64,000 bases of DNA from Channa striata (Eukaryota; Chordata; Actinopteri; Anabantiformes; Channidae), in the NCBI GenBank assembly GCA_033026295.1, contig CM065184.1:11535501-11599500 (forward strand), read 5' to 3'. Position 1 is the stretch's first letter; every line of letters begins with the position of its first letter. Below, in pieces: positions 13,221 to 27,419 of the stretch. A model generated the notes under the pieces. The model was not told where the DNA came from, did not search any database, and was given only the letters and a program-made list of their open reading frames with translations. A program made the position numbers and the translations under genes.

Positions 13221-15633
13221 CCCTGCCTCTATCGTCTCTGGGTGAATATAATTCCTGCACACCCTGGGTGAATTAATTAATTACAAAGTTGGCCGGGTAT
13301 CAAAGGTAAATGATTTAATTATATTCCCAGCATCTTTGTTAAGAAGCCAACTGTCGGGGCTGTGGTCTTCGACGGCGCCTGAGGCGTGTGTGTGGGTGAG
13401 CATGTGTATGTTTGTGTTTCTTTGTGAGTCCTTTTATATGAAAAAGAAAGACAGGCGAAAAAAAAAAATGGGGGAGAGAGTGAATATGTGTATACGCAGC
13501 ATATTAGTTTGAGGCTGTTTTCATCTAAAATACTGTAAATAATGTCGGGAAACACCAAGAAGGACCCGTGTTTATGCTCTCTGGAGAAGTGACCTCTGTA
13601 ATCATGACTGTTCCCTGTCAAAATGAAAAGGCAGAAGTGGTGGTGTCGTCAAAACACCAGACTCCGCACATCTCGTCTTTTACAGTCAACGGTGTGAGCA
13701 GAACCACGATTTTTCCCTTAACCTTAATGTCCAAAAGCTAAATCTGTCAGCTAGTTAAATCTAGGGTCACTGGAGCATGTGTATCATTTTATAAAGTTAA
13801 TATGAAAATGTGTTAGTGCAGATCCACCACATACTAAGTTGCATTAACATTCATTTTTAGTCATGTTTCTTCTGTCAAATTGTGTCTCTCTGATGATTCT
13901 GTCTCTGGCGACACATGGTATTTGATTGACACATGATTCATTAAATCACATTAATCATCTTTGACACAACTGTGGCACCACCACACTTTCCTTTTGTCTT
14001 CGTTCTTCCACCAGCCTCTTTGGAAAAGCATCCGACCCTTCAGCTGCTAAACGCTCCGCCGTGTTCATCAACAAGTTGCTAACTACAGTAAATCCAATCC
14101 AAAAGCAGAATAAAGGTGATACATTTTGTGCTTTAATAGGCTGTTGCTGGTCATTTTGAGAAATCGTCACGGTGACTAACATTTGTAAATGTACGCTCTT
14201 CAAAGAAACAATCAATAATAAATAGGAGACTGTTGTTTTTCATACCCAACTCATATTAGAAGAACATGAATAATAGTTGGAGTATCTACTGTAGCTGCCC
14301 TTCCGTATGTATTTTTAGCAGGATATGCACACACTCAGCAAAGACATTTTCTTACCTTTCAAGGCAGCCTTTTGTTTCGCCTTTTATTGTGGCTAAAAAA
14401 AAAAATGCAGGATTGATAATACCTCATAGTACACATCTGCTTTATTGTCTTGTTCAGCCAAAGTTGACACGACTTCTTAATTGGGAAGTCTTTGTTTCCT
14501 CTGTACAACAGGTAAGTGCACGGTTATATCTTCATTTCCACAAATTGAGCAAATGTTAAAAGTAAAACATCACTTAAGCACATCCAGACTTCCAAAATTA
14601 TTTATGGGTAAATATACATCTGCACATACATATACTCACCCAGTGCACAAATGAAAGCTGTGAACAGAAACCGGCTCTCAAATGGAGACGTTGCATAAGC
14701 CATCATACGCGCAAGTGCTCTGTGTATTTATTACAACCGGAGAAAGTGTTCCGCAGCCGAATTCTCTTCTAGATCAATGTAGAAGTTTGCAGCGGTTCAT
14801 AAATACAGTATTGATGGTCTACTGTTCCCGATGGGAGATAAGAGCTTTTCTAAAGGGGAGAAGTAGCACCTTCACAGCCGCAGTAAACACGTGTTGGTTT
14901 TTATAGTGAGGCTAAAGCTTTCATAATGTGACACCCATCATTTAGGCTCGATTTTTATCTATCCTATTTGCTTTCCAGATTACTGTCTCCAGAAAATGGC
15001 TTAACAGCCGGAGACATGTACTTATTTAAAAAACTGTGCTGCTAAAAAAAAATCCTTCTATTCGCTCGGCTGAATATCTGCTGCGGAAGCAGGGCCCTGG
15101 ATTCAAGACAGATAGAGCTGTTACTTAGGTTTTGTCACCACACAAAGAAGCTGTTTATAGCGCAGAGGCCTCAGATAAACCATTTTCTGGCCAAACAAGG
15201 TAAATGAAGCATAATTGGAAGCCCATTACCAAATTGAAAAACGGGGGCCTTTTGTTTTAACTGTGTTAGGATTGAACTGAGGGCACCTCTCCTACTCTGT
15301 AAACCTGCATCAAACTGCAGGGCTCAATAATTATAATGTTCAGGATCCTTCTGGGGGGCGAAGAAAATCAATAGACTAAGGACAAAGAACCTATAGCCAT
15401 CACTTAATTCTCTTATCACTGTAATTTAAGGGAAGAGGAGGATGTTAAATAACTGTAAATCTTTAGCTATGACTTTGAGGGTGCTTTATGGCAGTTCTTA
15501 CAGCGTCTCCTAGACAGAATGTCCATACCTTCCGCAGACCACACAATTTATAGCTTTATTACCCTTTGTCTTAAAGAGCAGGGAGACATAGCAGGGAGGA
15601 AGGAGATAACAGCCCAGTGCAGGGGCGGCTGGG

Positions 15634-15650
15634 AAAAAAAAAAAAAAAAA
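15634..15650. repeat. Poly-A tract
   Basis: Seventeen consecutive A read directly; no adjacent gene or retroposon body was recognised. Confidence 0.9.
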
Positions 15651-18485
15651 GTTGGATGCCATCATTGACAGAGACATATCTCTGTGACAGGTTTACGGCC
15701 GGGGAGCAGGGCTTCTATTTGGGGGTTGAGGATGATAATTCATGGGGGTCCATCTCCGCCCAGTTACCCCTCCATTTACTCCCACCCTGTGCATCTTCTG
15801 TAGATCTGCACACTGCGGCACATAAAAACCCTCCCTTCAGTTTCTAAACCCCCGATGATCAAATTTGCTCCACTGATCAGTTGCCTGCACACCACAGCCG
15901 CCACCTTGCCACCGTGCCTTCGCGGAGGTCACAAGGAGGACTGACAATGGGAGGGAGGGGGGGCGCAAAAGGAGGGAGGGAGGTGGGGCGTCTTTTGCAC
16001 CGCAGAGTCATGAGTTCCTCTGGACCGGGCAGATGCTTCCTCATATTTTCTTGCTGCACTGACAAGTGGCTTATTGTTTCCCTTGATAAGGGTACAGTGT
16101 TCCCGGTAATGGGAATTAGAGGGAGGCGTAAGTCACTGAGACACAGGGCGAGACTGAATCAATAGATAATGGGAGATTTCTCATGGATGCAAAAGGCACG
16201 GTTATTATCAGTGGTGTTTAAAAGAGCAAGGCCTCTTGTTTGTCTTGAAGCTATATTCATGGCTGGGGAGGAGGCTGGGAATAAAAGCTACACTTTGCTT
16301 GAACCCAGCAAAAGCAATTTCACGGCGCTTCGAGACAAATGCCCCCAACGCCGTGTTCCTAACTGTGTCAACTCATGACAACTGACACGAGTTCGTGAGT
16401 GACTTAACGAACAAAACTGCCTTATTAGAGCCTAAATCCAGAGCTCCAGAAGAGGATTATGTGCAGTAGGACTACAGCTCTTAATGTGCCTTGATTTATG
16501 TGGCGTTTCTCAGAAAATCTGTTTTTTCGCAAAAACCTTTTGTCTCCAGTTTGGAGTTTGTTAGTTAAGAAGACAGCGGCAGTTCGTCTGGAGGAATTTC
16601 AGCAAGTTTGAAAATGATTAAACTAATGAATTTTCCAAATTGTGCCACGTTTCTGTCTCTAATTTGACTTTCGTGGCCATGACAATCTTCCTAGCCAACA
16701 GTTGGTTATTCACACGTCCAACTGACATGGAGCAATAAAAGGTGCCTTTTGTGATCTCATCACGTACGTCCAACACGCACTTTGTTTGAGCAGTTTTTTT
16801 TCTTTTCTCTATAGACTGTGTTAATACTTTGTTCAGCTAATTTGATGAAAACAGCTGCACGCTGCAATTGAAGGAATCATAACAGCAAAGCTAAGCAAAT
16901 ATACCAAAAGACATGAATGAAAGACGCTGAAACTCTCAGTAGAGCCACAGGGAGCTCACAGGGTTGATGAAGTTATCGGGGGGTTTGAACGACATCTTTC
17001 ACATCTTTCTGATTATTCAAATGTACTAATGATCACGTCAGCTGTAAACTGAAATGAGCATCATTTGCCTTAACGAATGAATAGCTAATATAAATTATAT
17101 CTATGCTGGGGCCAAACAAGAGTTACTGCAGAACGTCCTCACTGAGCGTTGAACTCCACCCGTTTGGGACGATAAGTGGGATCCAAGAATCAGAGACATT
17201 TGTAAACATAGTTTGACCCAGTTAGTGATTGTCTCCCTGAACAGTGATCAAAGGGGGAGCTTGTATTCTTCTTCGTGATAAGTTATTGTCAACAGCTGCT
17301 CAGACGACAAATGACCAGCTGCCAGAACCCGGCACTCAACAGTAGACAGGAAGTCAACAAAACAATGGTTTTCTCAAGTGACACACACACTCACACACAA
17401 TGTTTGATGGCTCAGGCTTCAATACCGACAGCAAAATCTATAATAGCTTCCCTTTGTGACAAAACATTTGCTCAAAAACAAACTCACTAAAACTTCTGCG
17501 TTTATCTCGTCGGCACGTGCGCGTTCAAGAGAACTCCACGCTCGAGCCGCAGACATTTAGAAACGGGGGAAGAAGAAAAGCACGGGCACATACCCCCATT
17601 GAGTGAACTGTGGTGGTGTGTTGAGAATCTTGTCCCGAACCATCCACCATGGTCAGTGAGCAGAGAGCGGAGAGGGTCTCCTCCTCCTGACAGCTCCCCC
17701 TAGGGCACGGGAATACATTAACCACTGTGGTCCACAGGGGTGTGGGGAATAATTACTCACTCCTGCCATGTGACACCTTCAATAAATTAAACGACTCCTT
17801 TAAGTTTTAAAGGCAAATGCATATTGTGGCCATCACTTAGAGGCCGGCCTGTCTGTGCTCGTGCATAATTTGTTGTAACAATGTGTTACCACGACTTGGT
17901 AAGTCGACCTAGCAGATGACTACAGATGAGTGAGCAATGTGCCGGCGAAGTCAGAGACAAAAGAGGAAGTGTGGAGAAATAGTGTATGTGATTAAAGGCT
18001 GAGTGTATGTGTCTTCATCATTAATAAATTCTAGTCCATCAAGCTGTAATCTAATTATGAAGTATGCCTTCATCTGTCATGAATCATCTCTGCGCTTTGT
18101 TAGCTAAATTGGGGGAAAGAATCCCGACACATCATTTAGATTTAAATTATTATTTTTCATTGTGAAAAGCACAGAAAAAAGTTACACGAACCCCCCCCAC
18201 AGCTAATGGCTTTAAAGAAAATGCAATTATGATTTAATAATTGACAAATTAAGCCGAGGGAGCTTACATTTTTTGGCAATGGCCATGATCCATAAAATCA
18301 GTTTTTCTAACAGCTGCATGTCTAAAAGAGGTAATTACAGTCTGTGTAAACACATATAAAACCTAAGCAAACACGCCCAGCAGACGGCTGCGGATTAGGG
18401 GTGAGATGGAGATGTCATCCTGTCCTCACATGGCACATCTGGAAGATAACTCCGAAAAATACAGCTGGCGATAGATTCTTTCAAT

Positions 18486-18503
18486 AAAAAAAAAAAAAAA
18501 AAA
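18486..18503. repeat. Poly-A tract
   Basis: Eighteen consecutive A read directly. Confidence 0.9.
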
Positions 18504-18867
18504 GCCTCTAAATAAATTTCACTGTGCAGAAGATGCTACAGCAGTGACAAGCAAACGACAAACTCCCAGAGCTTTGCTGTGGCACGTCAACACCTCCACT
18601 CAACAAAAACACGATGACCTCGAAAACTAATTACGTGTCACACCGAGCTTATATTGGGATCATTTTACTTGCTTGAGTATAATGTCATCTTATTTATGGA
18701 ACACTCTGAGAACGAGGACAAACCTTGAAGATAATCCTTGTAAATAACTTGAAATAAGTCAGACGCTTCATTTCTTTTTCAGCCGCCGTTGTTTTTGTTT
18801 TTGCAGCGCTGACATGTAACATTTGAGAACATCCACGCCAGGTTTCCAGAAAGACATTTACCTCAAG

Positions 18868-18902
18868 TCCTCCTCCTCCTCCTCCTCCTCCTCCTCCTCC
18901 TC
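18868..18902. repeat. (TCC)n microsatellite
   Basis: Trinucleotide tract of about 35 bases; the minus strand reads as poly-Gly in one frame, which is why a spurious Gly-rich frame appears here. Confidence 0.93.
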
Positions 18903-21900
18903 TGCTGAAGGAGGAACTCAACAATTCCTGTCTTATTAGACTCCTTGGAGCCAATGTTCTGTCACTACACCAACTTCAGTGAAACTTTATATTTTTCTCA
19001 TCTGGCTGTGCTCTTTTCAGCACCCACTAATGATCTTGATGACCAACACGTACGCCGCAGAGCAGGTGAGAAAGCGAGGCACGGAACAGATATAGAAACC
19101 AAATGCAATGTGTAAGATGTGTAACGTGATTAGTTAAATCCCCACCCAAGGCCTTCAGTCTAAGGCAGCCAGGCAATGGTAAAGATCATAAGACACATTA
19201 AGAGACACTCCGTCACGATGTGAAAGAACATCTGAGTTCTCAGCTGCCGCCATTCATTTTCATAATGACAGTGAAAGCAGCTGAAAGCAGTGGGATTTCT
19301 AAATGGCATTAAGCTTTCAACTTTGATTAGGTGACTCGCAGAAGATGAAGAGAAACCATTTAGGAGAGGATAAGTGTGTCAGCACATAATGGCTCCACAG
19401 GTTGAAAATGGTGGAGAAACACCAGTTCTGACTGAGGCTGATGAAACGCAGCAACAACCTGAGAAATCCAGGTGCGTGCGTGTGTGTGTGTGTGTGTACC
19501 GTGTGTTAGCGCAGATGCAAGGGTCGGTTTAAATGTGCGTTTGCGCACGTGCTTTTTTTTTTCTACGTGCTTGAAGGAACATCCGCCTGCCAGGTCTCCC
19601 GTTTTTGTGTTTATTGGCACGCATCTCGTCTTGGTGACAGCATTTCACATTTAGGTGGCATGTCTTGGAAAACCACTAAGAGGGTTTAATACCTCAAGTA
19701 AATAGTTTGTTGTAGCATATTAGGCTAAATGAATCTAAAAGAAAATTTGGTCGCATGGACAATGATAACGCAGTGAGCTCACGGCAATGCCAACACGCGC
19801 ACATTTCTTTTCCGCCGTCACCTTGTGTTTAGGCTCACGCCCGGAAATAATATGAACCGGTGGGAGGGATCTGTGCAGATCACCTGAGATTCCAATTGTA
19901 GAACTGAAAGTACTAAATCCTTCAAAATGTCTTTTAAAACTTTACGAATGTTCTCTGTGCCCTGACCAAAACAAAACATGATGACAGGTGCCAGTTTACG
20001 ACATCCCGCTCTTTATCTTTGAGTCTCCTCAATTTCCCCCGACAGAGAGAGAAAAGACAGAAAGAGCGAGAAGGAGGGAGGGGGCGCAGGGGACCTGAAG
20101 TGTGTTTAGGAGGAAGATGGCTGTCAGTAGCTGTCAATCGTCAACTTTTTGATGCCATCGTCTTGGCACAGGCCTGTCTATCTCGCAGTGTAACAGCTAT
20201 CAAAGACTCACTCACAGCAGAGACAGGTGCTAGGGTGGAAACACGAGTAAATCCACACATTCCCTCATTTACACCTGGCATATAAACTTTGTAAAAGCAG
20301 GTCTGTGAATTAGGAGAAAGCCAATCGTTCTCACCTGGCCTTGAAGCGATAAACACGAAGCGAAGTGACGAGGCAGCTCTGATTGTGGGCTGGTAAATGT
20401 TCGGTGAAACGATCCAGCGCCGACAGCTCACTCACTTTATTGTCATTTTATTTTGTAGATTTTTGTGATTTTGGTTGTATGTGACTTTCCAATAACATTT
20501 CTTAATTAACATCATCTGTTCTTTGTTGTAACTTGTTGTGAAGTTGCAAAGTGCACATGCAGCCGTTTTGTGTTTCTTTCTTCTTCATTTTGTGACTCTT
20601 CAGCATTTTTCTGTCTTTGGGATCAATTTGTGCATTTCCTGCTACAGAGATGGTACGTCCATGTCTCTCTCTGCCTTTTTTATTTATAACTGCAGAAAAA
20701 ATTTTATTCATGTAAAACATGTAAAGTTTTAAAATATAAAATTATAGAAATATGCTGCGTAGCTGGACAGAGGTTAATGTGAAATCAGTGGAGAAAACCC
20801 ATGTTGTCCTACATTTATCAACCACTTCAAAAAAACAAGGAATTTCAAAAAGGAATAAAACTATTCTAATGGTTCTAATAATCTCCTTGAGACAAATGGT
20901 GTTGAAGTACATGTTTGACCAGTTAGTCATACATCCAGAGCCTTTCCCCTGAGGAAACACAGAAAGCGGCGCGGTCATATGTTTCCAGCGGTCGATATAA
21001 TGATCGACTGGCCGGTGATCTATTCAAAGAAAAACCCACACCGGGTTCCTTTATTTTCCTATTATTGCCTGCTACAGAACATTTTGAAGAGCGCATGTCA
21101 CTGCACACTGCTTGGTGATAACATCAATCTGCCCTCGTGTCCTTGGCGGACTGTCTGCTTTTCATCTTGCCAGAGACAGATCACTTAAATGGCCTGTGGT
21201 TCCCACACCAGACCCCTTTGCTGGTCCAAGACAGCATTAGGATGACCGTGTCCAGATGACCAGATCACCACCGAGGAGGAGACGCGTCGGCCTCTTCCTT
21301 CGAAGCACGTACGCTCCGTTTGGCTTGTGGGTTTATTCATTTGGCAGGTTCACCCGTAGACAGATCGACAAAAATATGACAGCGTTCCTGCTCAAGCACA
21401 CGGCTCAATCTCTGTCCTGTGCCTGTGGTGGGTAGCAGCCTCTGGGAAGTCCTGCCAGCGCTTACCATTTGGCCTTGAACCTGCGCTAAACTATTGAGTT
21501 CATCATGCATAAAACATTAAAGATGTACATCCAAAAGGCCGTGGCTGCCTGTTTATTGGCACTCACAGCTCCATAAACCATTTTCATCCCTTGCAGGATG
21601 AGACACACATGCTCTGCAGTCCTATTGATGGCATTTAACACAGAATATAAACCATAAAACACAATAATAAACATAAGCGGAGCAAATAAATCAGATTCAT
21701 AATAACCCTGAGGTGGGATTTATGTAAGTAAAGATAGAGCCTTTGTGGAAATTGATGGTACGAGCTCGATCAAAGCACCAGTGAGACACTAATATAGTCT
21801 TATAAACACACCAGCAACACTCTTAAGTAGCTGCATCTCTCCACTTTGGCTGGCCTAAGTGCTTAAGTAATGTATTGCTTTCATAAGTGTGCAACTTCGT

Positions 21901-24564
21901 ATGTCTCTATCCTCTGGGTAGTGTGATTAAGAATAAAACACAAAGAGCAATACAATGGAATAAATTTACGCCGTGACATAAAGCAGGAAAGAACCGCGTT
22001 GAGCAGCAGGAGCAGCGGTTTCTCTCTCCGAGAGGCCCCTGCGACAATGGCAGGGAGCTCTGGAGGTATCCATCACCGGCTTACACTGTCCCCCTGGCAC
22101 CCGAGCTAATGTATCACCTTTGGATTACAGTAATATCTGTCTGATGGATGTTTTCTGAGTAGACCAGGCTGCGTGTTTCCCAGACAGGAGCCTCAGTCAC
22201 TTGTTGTAGTTCTGGGGAGATGGGACCTGTGCTCCTGGAGGTCCATTATACTTCTATCCCCCCACCACCAACCCCCCCTCCTCTCCTGAGCCACACTCCT
22301 GAATCCTATATCTCCTCCCAGTCCATTCATTCATCCTTCTCTCCCAATTCGGTGGCTATCTGTGTGTGTATGTACATGCATGCACGCCTGCTCGCATGTG
22401 TTAGTCACAGGTCTCCACTGAGAGGCCGACTGCCATCCTGGAGCAATGCCTGGGTTCCTCCAGTCAACTTTACTGCCTTCATTTGGCCTGATGAATGGCT
22501 GGCTGCCTTATCAGTCCCTCTGCCTGCAATCTCAAGTGGTTCCCCGGAGCCTCACACTGCCTGCAGCCTCGGTTGCTCTCTGCAACACGCGCTCTTTCGG
22601 CTTTATTCACATGCGCCACACACGCGGAGACATAGCAAACGGCGGAGTACAATTACATACAGATAATACTATTCTAGTCGTACAGTTCACAAAATGACAT
22701 GCACATGAACAAAAACAATTCACCAATTGTAGCAGCGCTGAAACACACACACACACACACACATACACACACACACACACCTAAAACAAGGCACGCAAGC
22801 ATACGCGCACGTCAACCAGCAAATCCATCATCTTTATTTCTTCCCCAATGTGCTCATATTTTTCTTGTGGCTGCACCATGCTCACAAAAATATTTATATT
22901 TGCTGATTTTTTTTTTTCTTGAGGAAACACAAAAGAAATCACACCTTTCTTTCTCCCTGGCTCATGCCAAAATAATCAATGCTTTCCAGAGAGGGACTTG
23001 TGGCGTGACATGCGTGGAGGGAAGGCAGAAGGATGCAGACATAGCTCCAGGGCTCTGGTTGTAGATAATAAGTGAGGAGCAGTCCTTGGGTATGTTTTAC
23101 AGCTATCAAGACTCATCATATTTGACATGCATTCTGGTGTTTACACAGTCTCCTCCGTAAAATCCTCTCCAGCTATAGAAGGGAACAGGGCGCAGGGAGC
23201 ACACACAACGCAGCACATACACATTGTGCACACAGAAGTGCTTAGAAAAGAGGAGCCAGTTGTTGCTTTTGCTTTCTCTCCCTCTTTCCCTCTTTTCTCC
23301 ATGTCACATCTCTTATCCACGGCACAATTGGCGGCGTTAGCACCTGTCAGCTGACTGACTTCTTGTTCCCGGTGGCTTATGAAAAAATCATGGCTGTTGG
23401 GCTTCAGAGGCTGCTTTCCCATCAATATGAATTCACCATGGTCTTCATGCAACATTAGGCCAGGCCCTGTTTTCATACAGCAAGCCACACGCTCCTTCGT
23501 CTGTAATACACAAGAGGAAATGAAAAGAGTAAATAGTCCTTTTTAAAACGTTGCATTTGATCATGGGTGGAACCAAGCCGCCTATGAAAGGAACCAGTAT
23601 ATTTGGCTCTCAAAAGCACATTTGCTTTCCATCCCCAGATGATATCATGGCACTGTGCTCCGTGTCCCTTATTAGTGTGTCCTGTTTTACAGTAAATAAA
23701 ACAGTGCGACTCACAGTGCACTCCCGCCACGGCTGTCCTCCATTGCCGTGTTCCAAACAAGCATAAAGACATTTGAATACGTAGGGGGGTTCGTGTACAT
23801 TTGGTCCGTTAGGTGTTGGTGTGTATGAGGATTATCCATGTATAGCACTGAACAGAAGGAATGTACGTCATCAGTATAAGGAAAGAGGATGTATATTTCT
23901 GAAAATCCCCCAGGTAACAAAGTAGACGATTAACCATACGAACCTTTCTTACCGCTTTTGAATTTAACAATATTAGGGTACGTCCATCTTTAAGCAAAGC
24001 CGAACATTTAGGAACTCACACGGTCTGAAACAGGCCGCGTTTTCATTTTAACCGAGAACGAAGAAGTGAAGTTGCTATGTGGCCCTGATGAGAGGAAACC
24101 TGCAATGTGCCAAATGGTGAAACTGTTAAAATGTGTTTATAATAGTGATTTTAACCTGCCATAAAATACTGACTCATTCAGTCTTCATTTTACATCTGCT
24201 TGGCCGGAGCCGCCGTAAACTCCTCCTCAGTTCCCCCATCTCTCCCAGGCCTAAAACATGCTGAAAGTTAATTATCAACACCACTTCTCCCTGACATCAT
24301 CGCGCTAATACAAGCTGCTCTTGACCTTATGTTTGTGGGTCTTGAGCGGATGGGAGCGCCGTACTTCTCCCTGATTGGATTAACTTCAGATGTGGTGTGT
24401 GTCTGGCTCTATTACAGAGGCTGTGTTGTGATTTTGGACCCTGAGCCCATGTTCCCCCAGCGCCTTCTTCCTCTCGCCACTGTCCCACCCCTCTCCTCCT
24501 TTACACCTCCCCGAAGGCCTGCTCTCCCTGCACGCCATCCCCGACACCCCACACACAACCAAGA

Positions 24565-24568
<4 letters not shown>

Positions 24569-24602
<34 letters not shown>
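24569..24602. repeat. (CA)n microsatellite
   Basis: Uninterrupted CA tract of about 34 bases; the earlier, interrupted CA tract at 22,743-22,780 is similar. Confidence 0.95.
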
Positions 24603-24603
<1 letters not shown>

Positions 24604-25204
24604 CTCTGCTCATGCCTCCAAACAGTCATATCCCATGTGTCTCCTACACAATGATGGAATGCCTGCAGAAACCGTCCGTCCCTCTGCCTCCCTCTGTTCT
24701 GTTTTGTGAGTCCGGAGGGGTCATCTCAAACAGAGGGCTTATAATCAACTCAATTAAGTGAGTCCGATCACCATAGCAAATTGGTCTGGGTAATAACATT
24801 ATCATTAGTGCCTCCAGTGCAGCCGCAATGGGACCCAGCAGAGGGTGAGACAAATAGGAAGGCAGGACACATGGTGACTCTGGAAAGAAAGTGAAGGCGG
24901 ATTTTGTCTTTGTGGGGATGAGCAATTAGACGTGTGACTAAATGTGCACAGAACAGCAAAGGGAATGACCGTCGAGGGGAAGTGGGCCGTCAACATGTCC
25001 GGTAAGGCTTCAGAGAAGCAGCGTTCTTCAGTCTTCTGACTGAGGTGCAGCGGGAGCAGCCCTGCTGTACGGTGTGTGGAACGCTCTGGCTTGGAGACTC
25101 GGTGGCTTAAAAACCAGTGGCTCAGCCAGTAATTGTTTCTGAGCATATGACATTTGTCTCTCTTTGTGGCTTGCTCAAGGTGTCAGCCCCTCTCATAGAG
25201 AAGG

Positions 25205-25225
25205 TTTTTTTTTTTTTTTTTTTTT
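25205..25225. repeat. Poly-T tract
   Basis: About 21 consecutive T read directly. Confidence 0.9.
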
Positions 25226-27419
25226 ACTGTGGCTCACGTGCCCTGGAGCAGCCTTTTTGATCTTTTTGAGGACTGTCAACTTCTTGCGTGACTCTATGGA
25301 AATTGAATTCTGTGTTTATTTACACGGCAGGTTAATAGAATAGATGCCTAGGTGATTTAAAAGTCAAACAACCACACCTGCCATTCACTGCCGTTTTTCC
25401 CCCCACAAAAGCAGATCCACTGTTTGTTCTGTAGGGCTTGAGCTCACAAAAGAGAGGATGATAATGAATTGAATGGCTTATCCTCAACATCCATGCATCA
25501 AAATATAATTTAATACTGCGGCAATAAATCCAGATTTCCATGACTGGAAAGCAGTTTTGGAGAATATTTTGTTATATCCTCATCTACATTCTGAAACCCT
25601 ACGAGTGGCCTACATAAACCAGGGCTCTTTGTGTGCATGTGCACATGCGGAGAAAACACACTGTTTGGTCTTGCACAGCAACACAGTGGCCCAGTTTGAG
25701 TAAAATCAGTGTCAGTGCATCTGTAATAATGTGCACTGGTGCATGCGCACGTGTGCGAGCATCTTCCAGAAGCCTTTAAACAGACTTGTCATGTTGGGAG
25801 ACGCTGCTGTCAAACAGAGGACGAATCTGAGGATGTCAATTGAATGCCAAGAAATGTCTGTCAGTCGTCTTGACGTCGCTCTCTCCATTGTGATTAGCAT
25901 CACTTAATATTCATGCGCGCTTATCCGACTGCTGAGACGGTGCCAGACTGACTGCTGTTATTAGGGCGCATCACACGCAATCTCTCTCTGTGATAAACAC
26001 ACAGATGATGTAACAGCCGTGCGGCATTACAAGCATGTCAATATGTGCTGCCCCGCGTATTCTGTGAGTGGGTCACAGGTCAACTCAGCAAGAGGAAAGT
26101 GATATTACTTCCCAGACTGGGGAGTGGAGGCCTGGCTCCCTTTGTGCTGTGAGCTGGTGTTCCAACAGAAAAGAGCGGATTAGCTAAACAACACTGCCAC
26201 TTACTGGTCACATCCAGCTACCAAACGGGCAAATAACGGGAAGGTGCTGAAAGGCCCGAACACAAACACATATGTCTTTTGAAAACTTATTTCTGGAGAT
26301 TTGTTTTTCCCAGTTAGTGGCTGAAAATCAGCACATAATTTGAGACCGTCTTGGTTTTAAGTCTCCCACATCCCTACACTTCTTCTCTGCCTGCTTTGCA
26401 AAATTTAAAAGCCTTTTCCACATGTGCAGTGTCTTCCCTCCCACACACTAAATGCATCAAAACAGGAACCTCTTGAATTATTTTGTTTCATATTAGCAGT
26501 TGTATGTGTCAGTTTTGTTTCCTTGTTGCTCTCGCACATAGTTCTTTCCACCTCTCAGAGAGTGTGTGAATGTGTATCATTGTGGCACTCTGACAGTCAC
26601 GGCCGGGAGGAGGAACAGTGGTGTGCTCGCTGCAGATGGCAGCACACATTTTTTCATTCCTTAAACAGACACAAAAAGCAGCTGAGGGACTCGGGCCTGT
26701 CTGTAGAATGTGCCGGGGAAGAGTAGGTACTTGGCACAAGTAGCAGAAACAATTAGCGTCACATAAGCAGAGGCCCGAAGCGGTGGGAGAGAGACGGAGA
26801 GGATGGTGGAAAAAACACGGTATCTCATTTTCACAGAGAGGACCTTAGCAGAGCTGTGCGCACACTCTGAGACGTTCCCTTCCTTCCCCGTCACAAATCA
26901 AACATTTTTTTGGAGACACTTCGTGTCATGGCTCATTTCACTGATGTGCTCTTGTCAGTGGCGTGTTTTTGTTTGTATCTATGAATTCTTAATTAGGGAA
27001 AAGACAGAGGAAGCTCGGTGTCCTCGGAGAGACCTCACATCCCACTCATCCCCAAATTTCCTTTTTGAACATTCCTGGCTACCGTCTCCCCTGTTCCAAC
27101 TTAGAAGCTGCGAGATGAAATGATCTGAAGTGAGGTTCGTGAAAACACACTTTGCTCATTAAACTTTACCTGCTGTACAGAAGCAGCAGCTCAAAGAAAA
27201 TGTTAAAAAATGTAACAAACCACTTTTGAAACATTAAGCTCGCTCAAGTTGAATGTGTGTAAACATTTGTTTGCAGCTACAAGTTATTCCTCCCTTTTAT
27301 TCTTGGCTGGAAAGTGATATTTTTCTAACAATATTGGGGAGAAACTAATTCTGTTCACAGTCCTTATTCTCGTCTGAGTACGTCGAATCACGTGTCGTGT
27401 TCTAACACGTATCATGAAA

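Larger units (their letters stand above)
11393..15000. other. Gene-free region with simple repeats
   Basis: No supported gene. It holds a CA tract (12,023-12,052), a T20 run (13,201-13,220) and TG/CA-rich patches near 13,385-13,440. Nothing else recognisable. Confidence 0.4.
15000..22160. other. Gene-free region with CNE-like blocks
   Basis: No coding gene was recognised. The blocks at about 15,000-15,560, 18,200-18,330 and 21,480-21,850 are complex, AT-motif rich (TAATTAT, TTTAATTG-like and ATAAA-like cores) and free of repeats, the texture typical of deeply conserved developmental enhancers. Simple repeats inside the span: A17 at 15,634-15,650, A18 at 18,486-18,503 and a TCC tract at 18,868-18,902. 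Function is inferred from texture and neighbourhood only. Confidence 0.3.
22160..27400. other. Gene-free region with simple repeats
   Basis: No supported gene. Contains CA tracts (22,743-22,780 interrupted; 24,569-24,602), a T21 run (25,205-25,225) and C-rich low complexity near 22,258-22,290. The open frame at 22,220-22,666 is Pro/Ser/His rich with no recognisable domain and is treated as chance. Confidence 0.4.

Noticed and set aside
18694..18954. Poly-Gly containing frame on the minus strand
   Set aside because: Created by the TCC microsatellite; no other coding evidence.
22220..22666. 148-codon open frame, Pro/Ser rich
   Set aside because: Low-complexity C-rich sequence, no domain, no homology recognised and no coding texture.
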